Shown here: positions 6,381-13,524 of the stretch, in pieces
Layout of the letters: the number at the start of each line of letters is the position of its first letter
Position numbering within the stretch: the stretch's first letter is position 1
Source: an uncultured Lachnospiraceae bacterium
GTDB lineage: Bacteria > Bacillota > Clostridia > Lachnospirales > Lachnospiraceae
Reading direction: 5' to 3'
Assembly (NCBI GenBank): GCA_902782655.1
Contig: CACZNY010000001.1
Location: 1-14,281 of the forward strand
Length of the DNA: 14,281 bases
Position numbers and translations under genes: made by a program
Notes under the pieces: model-generated
Seen by the model: only the letters and a program-made list of their open reading frames with translations
Database searches by the model: none
What the model was told of the DNA's origin: nothing

Positions 6381-6800
6381 ATGATACAGCTTATCACGGG
6401 AGAAAAAGGAAAGGGTAAGACCAAGGTCTTGCTTGACAAGGCTAATGAAGCAGCAAAGAACGCAAAGGGAAGCCTGGTATTTGTAGACAAGGATTCTTCC
6501 CATATACTGGAGCTCAAAAACTCCATCAGGCTTGTGGATGTGAGTAAGTACGGTTTATCAAATACTGATGAGTTTTACGGATTCGTTGCAGGGATAATAT
6601 CGGCGGATCATGATCTGGAGCAGCTTTACATAGATGCTTTCCTGAAAACAGCTTATGTAAGGGATGATGATTATATAGAAGCTTTAAGAAAGATCGATAA
6701 GCTCAGCGAGCATTACGGAGTAACGGCCACGATCAGCATATCCGTCACGAAGGACCAGCTTCCGGAGGATATGGCTGAAAAGGTGATAGTGGCACTTTGA
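6381..6800 (+). CDS. Small P-loop protein of unknown function
   Basis: Encodes 139 residues. A Walker A motif GEKGKGKT is at 7-14 right after a short first strand (MIQLIT), followed by a helix and a second hydrophobic strand SLVFVDKD (31-38), where a Walker B-like Asp may sit. The remainder (DEFYGFVAGIISADHDLEQLYIDAF, 63-87) is helical and has no recognised catalytic motif. From memory, similar clostridial proteins are sometimes labelled 'twitching motility protein PilT', but the PilT secretion-ATPase boxes are absent and the protein is far too short. It has its own promoter, leader and downstream terminator, so it is probably a single-gene unit. The start at 6381 is set by AGGAGG; the in-frame ATG at 6309 lies in the leader without a ribosome site. 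Function unknown; nucleotide binding is inferred. Confidence 0.85.
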   Translation: MIQLITGEKGKGKTKVLLDKANEAAKNAKGSLVFVDKDSSHILELKNSIRLVDVSKYGLSNTDEFYGFVAGIISADHDLEQLYIDAFLKTAYVRDDDYIEALRKIDKLSEHYGVTATISISVTKDQLPEDMAEKVIVAL

Positions 6801-6824
6801 CAAGTATACTGAAGGATCAGCGGA

Positions 6825-6849
6825 GGGCGGGGTATTCCCGCCCTTTTTT
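6825..6849 (+). terminator. Intrinsic terminator between the P-loop gene and the HlyD-type gene
   Basis: GGGCGGG (6825-6831), loop gtatt, CCCGCCC (6837-6843), then six T (6844-6849). A perfect 7-bp all-GC stem plus T-run is a textbook Rho-independent terminator. It ends only 5 nt before the ATG at 6855. Confidence 0.9.
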
Positions 6850-6854
6850 GAATA

Positions 6855-8261
6855 ATGTCGGAACATAATCAGAGCGAAAAAAAACATTATATAAACGCCG
6901 GTTCGCTTATATTCGGCGCCATACTGATATATCTAATCCTTATAATATATTCAGGGATGCACGTCACCCAGCTTGCGGGCTATGAGGTGACGGAGGGATC
7001 CCTTGCCGTGGACAGCACCTACAGGGGTGTGGCCATAAGGGTAGAGCAGATGGTTTCGGCGAATAACAACGGCTATATCAATTATTATGCCGGTGAGGAT
7101 GAGCATGTAAGTAAGGGCGGGCTTGTCTATTCCATAGACGAGAGCGGTGTCCTTTCGGAAATGATCAAGGATTCGGCGGCGGTCAATGCCGTGCTCTCCG
7201 ATGAGGCACTGTATGAGCTCAGGTCGGAGCTTTACGGCTTTTCTTCCACCTATTCGGATAATGATTTCTATGATGTCTACAGGATGCAGGACTCCATAAA
7301 GGGGACTGTAAGGAAGCTTGCGAACCAGAGCGCGCTGGAGGACTTAAGATCCATTTCATCAAATGCGTATGGAGATCTGGTGGACATGGGGTATTCGCCG
7401 GACAGCGGCATCGTGGTCTACAACTATGACAATCTGGACGGGATCACTGCATCCACCGTGACTGAGGAGACCTTTGACGAGGGCGCCTATGAGAAGACCC
7501 AGCTTGTGGACGGAGACCTGGTATCGGGCGGGGATCCGGCATTCAGGCTTGTGACCAGCGAAAACTGGCAGGTCGTATTTCCTCTCGATGAGACGACAGC
7601 CAATGCCATAAGCAGCAACAGCGTTATCAGGACAAGATTTTTGAAGAACGACTACGAATCCCTGGCGAAGGTGGAGATCATAACCAACGAAGACAGGAAT
7701 TACGGTGTGCTGTATTTTTCGGATTCGATGATGGCCTTTGCCGCGGACAGGTTTGTGGATATCGAGCTTATCCTTGATGAGGTCAAGGGGCTTAAGGTGC
7801 CTAATTCCGCCATAGTGAACAGGGAGTTTTATGTGATACCCTCGGAGTTTGCGACAGACAGCTCTGCAAAGGATTCGGCCGGTTTTTTAAGGAAGATATA
7901 TGTGGAGGGCGGAACGGAATCCACAGAATATGTGAATGCCGATATCTATAACCGCGTGGACAACAGGCTTTACATAGACAGCTCCGTCTTTGCCAACGGA
8001 GATGTGCTGGTAAAGCCGGATTCCTCCGAGACCTACACTGTGGGCGATAAAGAGGTCCTGAGCGGTGTATATAATATGAACAAGGGTTATGCCGATTTTA
8101 CAAAGATCAACGTGATTAATTCAAATAAGGAGTATTCGATAGTGGACTCCGAATCCATGTATGACCTTCAGGTATATGACTACATAGTGCTGGATGGAGA
8201 CGGAGTAAATGACAGTGATTTCGTGACTGACACGGATATCGGAAAGGACAAGGAGAAATGA
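6855..8261 (+). CDS. HlyD-family membrane fusion (periplasmic adaptor-like) protein
   Basis: Encodes 468 residues. A short polar N-terminus is followed by one membrane anchor (about 17-35, GSLIFGAILIYLILIIYSG), so most of the protein would lie outside the membrane. Next come a lipoyl-like half (EGSLAVDSTYRGVAIRVEQMV to HVSKGGLVYSIDESG, about 46-97), a helical hairpin region (about 98-170), the second half (DGDLVSGGDPAFRLVTSENWQVVFPLD) and beta-rich domains to the C-terminus. This is the HlyD/AcrA adaptor plan. No ABC or RND transporter gene is next to it, so the partner is unknown. The start is forced: a TGA lies in frame at 6849-6851 and a later start would remove the membrane anchor. No Shine-Dalgarno precedes the ATG. 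The 3' end overlaps yggS as ATGA. Confidence 0.8.
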   Translation: MSEHNQSEKKHYINAGSLIFGAILIYLILIIYSGMHVTQLAGYEVTEGSLAVDSTYRGVAIRVEQMVSANNNGYINYYAGEDEHVSKGGLVYSIDESGVLSEMIKDSAAVNAVLSDEALYELRSELYGFSSTYSDNDFYDVYRMQDSIKGTVRKLANQSALEDLRSISSNAYGDLVDMGYSPDSGIVVYNYDNLDGITASTVTEETFDEGAYEKTQLVDGDLVSGGDPAFRLVTSENWQVVFPLDETTANAISSNSVIRTRFLKNDYESLAKVEIITNEDRNYGVLYFSDSMMAFAADRFVDIELILDEVKGLKVPNSAIVNREFYVIPSEFATDSSAKDSAGFLRKIYVEGGTESTEYVNADIYNRVDNRLYIDSSVFANGDVLVKPDSSETYTVGDKEVLSGVYNMNKGYADFTKINVINSNKEYSIVDSESMYDLQVYDYIVLDGDGVNDSDFVTDTDIGKDKEK

Positions 8262-8953
8262 TAAGGGAAAACCTTGAAGCAGTAGAGAAGAACATACAGG
8301 AAGCCTGTCAAAGGGCAGGCAGGGACAGAAAGGACGTGACCCTTATAGCCGTCAGCAAGACAAAGCCTTTATCGGATCTTATGGAAGCATATGAGGCCGG
8401 AGCCAGGGTCTTCGGCGAGAATAAGGTACAGGAGCTGGTGGAAAAGATGCCTCAGATGCCGGATGACGTGCACTGGCATATGATAGGCCATCTGCAGAAA
8501 AATAAGGTTAAATACATAGTGGGAAAGGTAGATCTCATCCACAGTGTGGACAATACCGGGCTACTGGAGGAGATAAATAAAAGGGCGGAAAAGGCCGGAG
8601 TGAAGCAGGATATACTCATAGAAGTGAACATTGCTGACGAGGATACCAAGTACGGTGTAAGAGCGGACGAAGCAGAAGAGTTTTATGTAAATGCAATGAG
8701 TTTTCCTTATGTAAACGTCAGAGGCTTGATGTGCATAGCACCAAATGTAGAGAATCCCGAACTAAACAGACAATATTTTGTAAAGCTGAAGAAAATTTAT
8801 GTTGACATAATGAACAGGATAGGGCATAATAGTCGGGTAGATGTTATGTCAATGGGTATGACCGGCGATTATCAGGTGGCCATAGAAGAGGGAGCTACGA
8901 TGGTCAGGGTTGGTACCGGCATATTTGGAGCAAGGAACTACAATTCCGAATAA
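8258..8953 (+). CDS. yggS: YggS/YlmE family pyridoxal-phosphate-binding homeostasis protein
   Basis: Encodes 231 residues, the normal length. LIAVSKTKP carries the PLP-binding lysine, here Lys34. The other family blocks follow: FGENKVQE, WHMIGHLQKNKVKYIV, IEVNIADEDTKYGV, GLMCIAP, and MSMGMTGDYQVAIEEGATMVRVGTGIFG, where the phosphate-binding Ser/Thr and Gly residues sit. The family is a one-domain TIM barrel like alanine racemase. It has no firmly known enzymatic activity and buffers free PLP and amino/keto acid pools. The start overlaps the stop of the preceding gene as ATGA, with AAGGAG upstream. sepF follows after 18 nt, the usual pairing in Firmicutes. Confidence 0.95.
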   Translation: MIRENLEAVEKNIQEACQRAGRDRKDVTLIAVSKTKPLSDLMEAYEAGARVFGENKVQELVEKMPQMPDDVHWHMIGHLQKNKVKYIVGKVDLIHSVDNTGLLEEINKRAEKAGVKQDILIEVNIADEDTKYGVRADEAEEFYVNAMSFPYVNVRGLMCIAPNVENPELNRQYFVKLKKIYVDIMNRIGHNSRVDVMSMGMTGDYQVAIEEGATMVRVGTGIFGARNYNSE

Positions 8954-8971
8954 ACTAGGGAGGGTTTTATA

Positions 8972-9475
8972 ATGGGAGTTTTAGACAGATTCCTCAATTC
9001 AATGAAGTTTAACGACGACGAGGACTATGAAGATGATTTTATGGATGATGAGGATGAGGTCTTAGAGCCCAGGCGCAGCAGATTCACCGCCAGGGACATG
9101 AGTGCTTACGATGATGAGGAGGACAGACCGCGCAGGGCAAAGATCACACAGATGCCCAGCAAGAGGAAGAATGCATCCTTTTCAAATAAAATGGGTGTCT
9201 GTGTCGTGAAGCCCACTACCGTCGAGGACGGACAGGTTATTATAGATACGCTTCTTCAGAACAGGACTGTTGTGGTGAACCTTGAGGGGATAGGCATTGA
9301 TACGGCTCAGAGGATAATGGATATAACCTTTGGCGCAAATGTTGCTCTTGACGGTCATCTTCAGCAGATATCCAAGAATATATTTATCGTGACACCCAGG
9401 AGCGTAGATATATCGGGGGATTTTTCTGAGAGCTTCGGGGGCGGACAGTTCGATATGTTTGCCATCGCGAAGTAA
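8972..9475 (+). CDS. sepF: Cell division protein SepF
   Basis: Encodes 167 residues. The N-terminus M-G-V-L-D-R-F-L-N-S-M-K forms the amphipathic membrane-targeting helix. A long acidic and then basic linker (about 14-72) leads to the SepF core (about 75-147), with VCVVKPTTVEDGQVIIDTL, TAQRIMDITFGANVALDGHLQQI and IFIVTPRSVDI. SepF polymerises into rings or arcs and ties FtsZ to the membrane during septum formation. An AGGGAGGG ribosome site lies before ATG 8972. Last gene before the terminator at 9501-9533, so yggS and sepF, with the HlyD-type gene, probably form one unit. Confidence 0.96.
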   Translation: MGVLDRFLNSMKFNDDEDYEDDFMDDEDEVLEPRRSRFTARDMSAYDDEEDRPRRAKITQMPSKRKNASFSNKMGVCVVKPTTVEDGQVIIDTLLQNRTVVVNLEGIGIDTAQRIMDITFGANVALDGHLQQISKNIFIVTPRSVDISGDFSESFGGGQFDMFAIAK

Positions 9476-9500
9476 GACAGGGATATAACCGGACTTTAAT

Positions 9501-9533
9501 GAAAGCTGCGGAGTTTCCGCAGCTTTCTTTCTT
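9501..9533 (+). terminator. Intrinsic terminator after sepF
   Basis: GAAAGCTGCGGA (9501-9512), loop gtt, TCCGCAGCTTTC (9516-9527): a perfect 12-bp stem, then a T-rich tail (tttcttt and on to 9533, with C interruptions). It separates the sepF unit from the aroB operon. Confidence 0.9.
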
Positions 9534-9598
9534 GGAAAGGAAGGAGCCTCCGGAATTTAAGAAGTGTTGTTTTATTTAAAGGATCCGGCGGAGATTTT

Positions 9599-10699
9599 AT
9601 GGGAGATAAGCTTTTTGTAAGGACAAAGGAAGGAGAGGGCTACGAGATCATTCTGACCTATGATTTTAAAGCTCTTCCCGGGAAGCTTAAGGAGCTGGGC
9701 TTCGAGGGGCGCAGGATATGTATCCTGTCCGATGATAATGTTTTTCCTCTTTACGGCGAGGAGGTAAAGGCTTCGCTCAAAGAGATATCGGAAAATATCT
9801 TCAGCTATGTATTTCATGCAGGAGAGGAATACAAAAACCTGGATACGGTAAGGGATATCTATAAGGCGCTTAAGGGTCTGAGCCTTGACCGCAGGGATCT
9901 GATCCTTACACTGGGCGGCGGAGTGACCGGCGATATGGGAGGCTTTGCTGCGGCAACCTATCTTCGGGGAGTGGATTTCATACAGCTTCCCACGACACTG
10001 CTATCCTGCACAGATTCCTCGATCGGAGGCAAGACGGGCGTGGATCTTGATGAATACAAGAACATGGTGGGCGCCTTTAAGATGCCGAGGCTTGTCTATA
10101 TGAACCTTAAAACTCTTTCTTCTCTTCCTGACAGGGAGTTTTCCTCGGGGATGGCCGAGATATTAAAGCACGGGCTGATAAGGGATCAGGCTTATTATGA
10201 GTGGCTTATCAATAATTTCAGCGAGATCAATGATAAGGAGCCTGAAGTAATACTTAAAATGATACAAAGATCCCTTGAGATAAAGCGTGATGTGGTTGAA
10301 AAGGATCCCTTTGAAGAAGGAGACAGGGCTTTATTGAATTTCGGACATACCATAGGACATGCCATAGAAAAATACATGGATCTTACCTTAAAGCACGGTG
10401 AATGCGTGGCGCTCGGAATTGTAGCCGCCTGCAGCATATCATATAAAAGAGGGATGCTGTCGGCAGATGAAATGTATGAGATAAGGGATATGCTTGTACC
10501 CTTCGGACTGCCCATCACCCTGCCTGATGATGCCGATCCCGATAAGATCCTGGCTCTTACAAAGGCAGACAAAAAAATGGATAAGGGCAGGATACGCTTT
10601 GTGCTCCTTAAAAAGGTGGGCAGGGCTTATATTGATACCACGGTAAGTGATGAGGAGATCCTTTCAGGGATAAAGGAGTTGATAATAAGAGATGAGTAA
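9599..10699 (+). CDS. aroB: 3-dehydroquinate synthase
   Basis: Cytoplasmic enzyme that cyclises DAHP to 3-dehydroquinate, step 2 of the shikimate pathway, with NAD+ and a divalent metal. It has 366 residues, normal length. The NAD-binding loop GGGVTGDMGG is at 106-115, with QLPTTLLSCTDSSIGGKTGVD following. The metal ligands of the family are present: Glu187 (AEILKHG), His250 (NFGHTIGHAIE) and His266 (LKHGE). GGCGGAG at 9587-9593 is 5 nt from the ATG. CTCCG at 9548-9552 is the exact complement of CGGAG at 9589-9593 and could mask that site. No strong promoter was found between the terminator and the gene. No other shikimate gene is nearby. It overlaps lspA by 8 nt. Confidence 0.97.
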   Translation: MGDKLFVRTKEGEGYEIILTYDFKALPGKLKELGFEGRRICILSDDNVFPLYGEEVKASLKEISENIFSYVFHAGEEYKNLDTVRDIYKALKGLSLDRRDLILTLGGGVTGDMGGFAAATYLRGVDFIQLPTTLLSCTDSSIGGKTGVDLDEYKNMVGAFKMPRLVYMNLKTLSSLPDREFSSGMAEILKHGLIRDQAYYEWLINNFSEINDKEPEVILKMIQRSLEIKRDVVEKDPFEEGDRALLNFGHTIGHAIEKYMDLTLKHGECVALGIVAACSISYKRGMLSADEMYEIRDMLVPFGLPITLPDDADPDKILALTKADKKMDKGRIRFVLLKKVGRAYIDTTVSDEEILSGIKELIIRDE

Positions 10700-11564
10700 G
10701 CAGAAAAGAGCATTCTTTGTAGTGCTTGATCTTATCATTATGGGGCTTCTGGTCTTTATTGACAGATATACCAAGATACTGGCGTCGGTGAAGCTTAAGG
10801 ATAAAGAGCCTGTAAGGCTCATACCTGAGGTGTTTGAGCTCAGATATCTGGAGAACAGGGGAGCCGCCTTCGGGATGCTGCAGGATATGAGGACGCTTTT
10901 CATTGTGGTGGGCATTGTTTTCATAGTTCTGGTCCTCTACCTTCTGATAAGGGTACCCGCTACGGCAAAGTACAGGCTTTTAAGGATCTGTCTGGTGATG
11001 ATAGGCGCGGGAGCCATAGGAAATCTCTATGACAGGTTCACCCTTAATTATGTGATAGATTTTCTTTATTTTATTTACATAGATTTCCCGATATTCAATG
11101 TGGCTGACATATATGTCACTGTTTCCTCGGCAATTCTCGTGATACTCTTCATTTTCGTATACAAGGATGAGGATCTTGATATGAAGAAGGCGAATACCGT
11201 AAAGGTGCATTCCTCCATGCTTCCAAGGGAAGAGACCGGGGCAGGGGAAGAAGCTGAGGAAGAGAATAAGGACGAAGCAAAGAAGGAGACCGGAGAGAAC
11301 GATGAAGCCGGGGCTCGGCCGGAGACTGAAACCAGGGCGGAGACAGAGGCAAAGGAAGAGGCTGAAGCAAGGGAAGAGGCTGAAGAAGAGGAAGAAGCCG
11401 AAGCAAAGGAAGAGGCCGAAGAAGAGGAAGAAGCTGAAGCCGGGGCAAAGGCAGATAACGAAAATAAGGAAGAAGCCGAAGCTGAAAAAAAGACCGGAGA
11501 CCCGGGAGAAGACAAGGATAAAGAAGAAACCGGAGAGAAAGACGAAGCTGAGGATGGAGAGTAG
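10692..11564 (+). CDS. lspA: Lipoprotein signal peptidase (signal peptidase II) with long acidic C-terminal tail
   Basis: Membrane aspartyl protease that removes the signal peptide of lipidated prolipoproteins. Residues 1-160 are a complete LspA: about four membrane spans (near 8-26, 68-87, 96-112, 140-157), the NRGAAFGML box at 55-63, GAIGNLYDR at 107-115, and the catalytic pair Asp123 (V-I-D) and Asp139 (F-N-V-A-D). Normal LspA ends near 160. Here about 110 more residues follow, almost only Glu, Ala, Lys, Asp, Thr and Gly, with a 12-residue tandem repeat. The tail should be cytosolic because it follows the last membrane span. Its DNA is very purine-rich and stays open in the +1 frame. It overlaps aroB by 8 nt and rluD by 11 nt. 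Substrates such as the livJ product are plausible. Confidence 0.95.
   Translation: MSKQKRAFFVVLDLIIMGLLVFIDRYTKILASVKLKDKEPVRLIPEVFELRYLENRGAAFGMLQDMRTLFIVVGIVFIVLVLYLLIRVPATAKYRLLRICLVMIGAGAIGNLYDRFTLNYVIDFLYFIYIDFPIFNVADIYVTVSSAILVILFIFVYKDEDLDMKKANTVKVHSSMLPREETGAGEEAEEENKDEAKKETGENDEAGARPETETRAETEAKEEAEAREEAEEEEEAEAKEEAEEEEEAEAGAKADNENKEEAEAEKKTGDPGEDKDKEETGEKDEAEDGE
11367..11438 (+). repeat. Tandem 36-bp repeat in the lspA tail
   Basis: Units 11367-11402 and 11403-11438 match at 33 of 36 positions, and a half copy (18 nt) precedes them at 11349-11366. Each unit codes 12 residues (AREEAEEEEEAE, then AKEEAEEEEEAE). Two of the three differences are silent (T/C and C/T third positions), so the acidic pattern has been kept since duplication. 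Confidence 0.85.
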
Positions 11565-12471
11565 GGATCTTTCATTTACGGTTTCCGATGAATACAGGGG
11601 ATATCGGCTGGATAAGGGGATATCCGAATTTTATGATGAGATCTCAAGATCCAGGATAGCAAAGCTTATAAAGGACGGCGAGGTCAGGGTCAACGGAGAG
11701 GCTGTAAAGCCTTCCCATACTCTGGAGACCGGAGATGAGATCAGTTTATTTCTTCCGGAATCAGAGCTCCCTGATATCCTGCCTGAGGATATCCCGCTTG
11801 ATATCCTGTATGAGGATGAGGATGTCCTGGTGATCAATAAGCCCAAGGGAATGGTGGTCCATCCCGCTGCAGGGCATTACAGCGGGACGCTGGTAAATGC
11901 TCTCATGTATCACTGCAGGGATCTTTCGGGGATAAACGGCGTGCTCCGTCCCGGAATAGTGCACAGGATAGACAGAGACACCACGGGGTCGCTGATAGTG
12001 TGCAAGAATGATAAGGCCCACAGGAATATAGCAGGGCAGCTTGAGGTGCACAGCATCGACAGGCGCTACAGAGCCGTAGTATGGGGGCACTTTGATGCTG
12101 AAGAGGGAACCGTGGATCTTCCCATTGGAAGAGACAGGAAGGACAGGAAGAAGATGGCTGTCGATCCTGCGGGAAAAAGAGCAGTAACCCATTACAGGGT
12201 GCTGGAGAGCTTTAAGGATTTTTCATATGTCGAGTGTACTCTTGAAACAGGGCGCACTCATCAGATCAGGGTGCATATGACAAGGATGGGGCATCCGATA
12301 CTAGGGGATGAGGTATACGGTGCAAGGAAGGCAAGGATTAAAACATACGGACAGACCCTGCATGCCTATTTTATCGGCTTTGATTCTCCTGCCACCGGCC
12401 GGCGCACGGAGGTGACAGCCCCGATCCCCGCATATTTTGAAGAGATACTGGAGAAACTGCGCAGCAGATGA
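11554..12471 (+). CDS. rluD: RluA/RluD-family 23S rRNA pseudouridine synthase
   Basis: Encodes 305 residues from ATG 11554, the usual RluD length. An N-terminal S4 RNA-binding domain (about 14-65, YRLDKGISEFYDEISRSRIAKLIKDGEVRVNG) is followed by the synthase fold with KPKGMVVHP (97-104), catalytic HRIDRDTTG with Asp140, and the late motif LETGRTHQIRVHM. It converts uridines in 23S rRNA to pseudouridine; the exact site is inferred from the family. Start choice: the frame is open back to an ATG at 11302, but that would add 84 residues of almost pure Lys/Arg read from the +1 frame of the lspA repeat tail, most likely an artefact. The ATG at 11554 overlaps lspA by 11 nt and has only a weak ribosome site, so coupling to lspA translation is likely. 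Confidence 0.93.
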   Translation: MESRDLSFTVSDEYRGYRLDKGISEFYDEISRSRIAKLIKDGEVRVNGEAVKPSHTLETGDEISLFLPESELPDILPEDIPLDILYEDEDVLVINKPKGMVVHPAAGHYSGTLVNALMYHCRDLSGINGVLRPGIVHRIDRDTTGSLIVCKNDKAHRNIAGQLEVHSIDRRYRAVVWGHFDAEEGTVDLPIGRDRKDRKKMAVDPAGKRAVTHYRVLESFKDFSYVECTLETGRTHQIRVHMTRMGHPILGDEVYGARKARIKTYGQTLHAYFIGFDSPATGRRTEVTAPIPAYFEEILEKLRSR

Positions 12472-13514
12472 AGTATAAGGATCAAAAGGAAAACGAGGCA
12501 AGGCTTAAGGCAGACGCCATATCGAAGGAGATGCCCTCCTTTGTAAGGGCTTTCTTCATGGCGGAGGAAAACCATCTGGCGGGAATGACGCTTTATTCCT
12601 ATGCCTCACAGCTTAAGACCTTTTTTGAGTTTTTGAGAGAGAATAATCCGTACTTCGGCAAAAAGGAGATGATACAGATAACGACCGATGATATGGGGCT
12701 TCTGACCGATGCCGATATAGCGGAGTTCCTTCATGATCTGAGGATGCCGAAGAAGAGAAAGAGCAATCCGGGGGATTCGGTGTGCTCGGAGACCACCATC
12801 ATGCATTATATGGTGTCGCTGAACAGGCTTTTTAATTATCTTGCCGCCCACAGATATATCCGCTCTAATCCGGTGGAGCTGATAAAGCGGGGCAGGGTAA
12901 AGAAAAAGGAGATAGTTTATCTTGAACGGGATGAGAAGCAGGAGCTTCTTGATGTAATAGAATCCGGGGATAAGCTTACCGAGAATCAGAAGAAGTTTCA
13001 TGACCTGAAGACCTCCAAACGGGATACCGCGATCTGCACCATCTTCCTCGATACGGGGATCCGCGTGTCCGAGCTGGTGGGTATGAATGTCAATGATATA
13101 AACTTTGCAAAGCACGGTATCAGGGTTTTCCGCAAGGGAGGCAACTTCGATACGGTCTATATGAGCGACAGGGCAGAGGAGATAATGAATGATTATCTTA
13201 CAAACGGCAGACCCTCCTATAAGCCCTCAGATAAGGAGGAGGCGGTTTTCCTAAACAGATCCGGCGGCCGGATAAGTGTGAGATCGGTGCAGAAGCTGGT
13301 GAAGAAATACATGCTTTCCGCAGTACCGGACAAGGCTGACCGCATTACTCCCCATAAGCTTCGCACCACCTTCGCTGAAAACATGCTGATGAAGACCGGA
13401 GATGTGGAAAAGGTCCAGAAGCTGATGGGCCATTCCTCCATCTCAAGCACCATGCACTACGTCACCAGCACCGAAGAAGCAATAGAGGCAGTTAGAAACC
13501 TCTCTCAGGACTAA
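12468..13514 (+). CDS. Tyrosine recombinase / phage-integrase family (XerC/D-like)
   Basis: Encodes 348 residues. An N-terminal SAM-like core-binding domain (about 22-130, ENHLAGMTLYSYASQLKTFFEFL) precedes a full catalytic domain: Arg199 (TGIRVSEL), Lys223 (RKGG), His296 and Arg299 (PHKLRTTFAENML), His322 (LMGHSS) and nucleophile Tyr331 (MHYV). It should cut and rejoin DNA through a 3'-phosphotyrosine. It is longer than classical XerC/XerD (about 300); the extra length includes an N-terminal extension and basic insertions around 92-110 and 140-185. Its ATG overlaps the rluD stop (ATGA), so it is built into a housekeeping operon and no attachment site, excisionase or cargo is seen. A chromosomal Xer-type role is as likely as a mobile one. 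Confidence 0.92.
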   Translation: MKYKDQKENEARLKADAISKEMPSFVRAFFMAEENHLAGMTLYSYASQLKTFFEFLRENNPYFGKKEMIQITTDDMGLLTDADIAEFLHDLRMPKKRKSNPGDSVCSETTIMHYMVSLNRLFNYLAAHRYIRSNPVELIKRGRVKKKEIVYLERDEKQELLDVIESGDKLTENQKKFHDLKTSKRDTAICTIFLDTGIRVSELVGMNVNDINFAKHGIRVFRKGGNFDTVYMSDRAEEIMNDYLTNGRPSYKPSDKEEAVFLNRSGGRISVRSVQKLVKKYMLSAVPDKADRITPHKLRTTFAENMLMKTGDVEKVQKLMGHSSISSTMHYVTSTEEAIEAVRNLSQD

Positions 13515-13524
13515 CAGGCGGTAT

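Noticed and set aside
11349..11438. CRISPR-like short repeats
   Set aside because: The units are directly tandem, in frame within lspA, and have no spacers.
11075..11575. Ser/Ala-rich minus-strand frame opposite the lspA tail
   Set aside because: It is the antisense reading of the purine-rich repeat; low complexity with no start signal.
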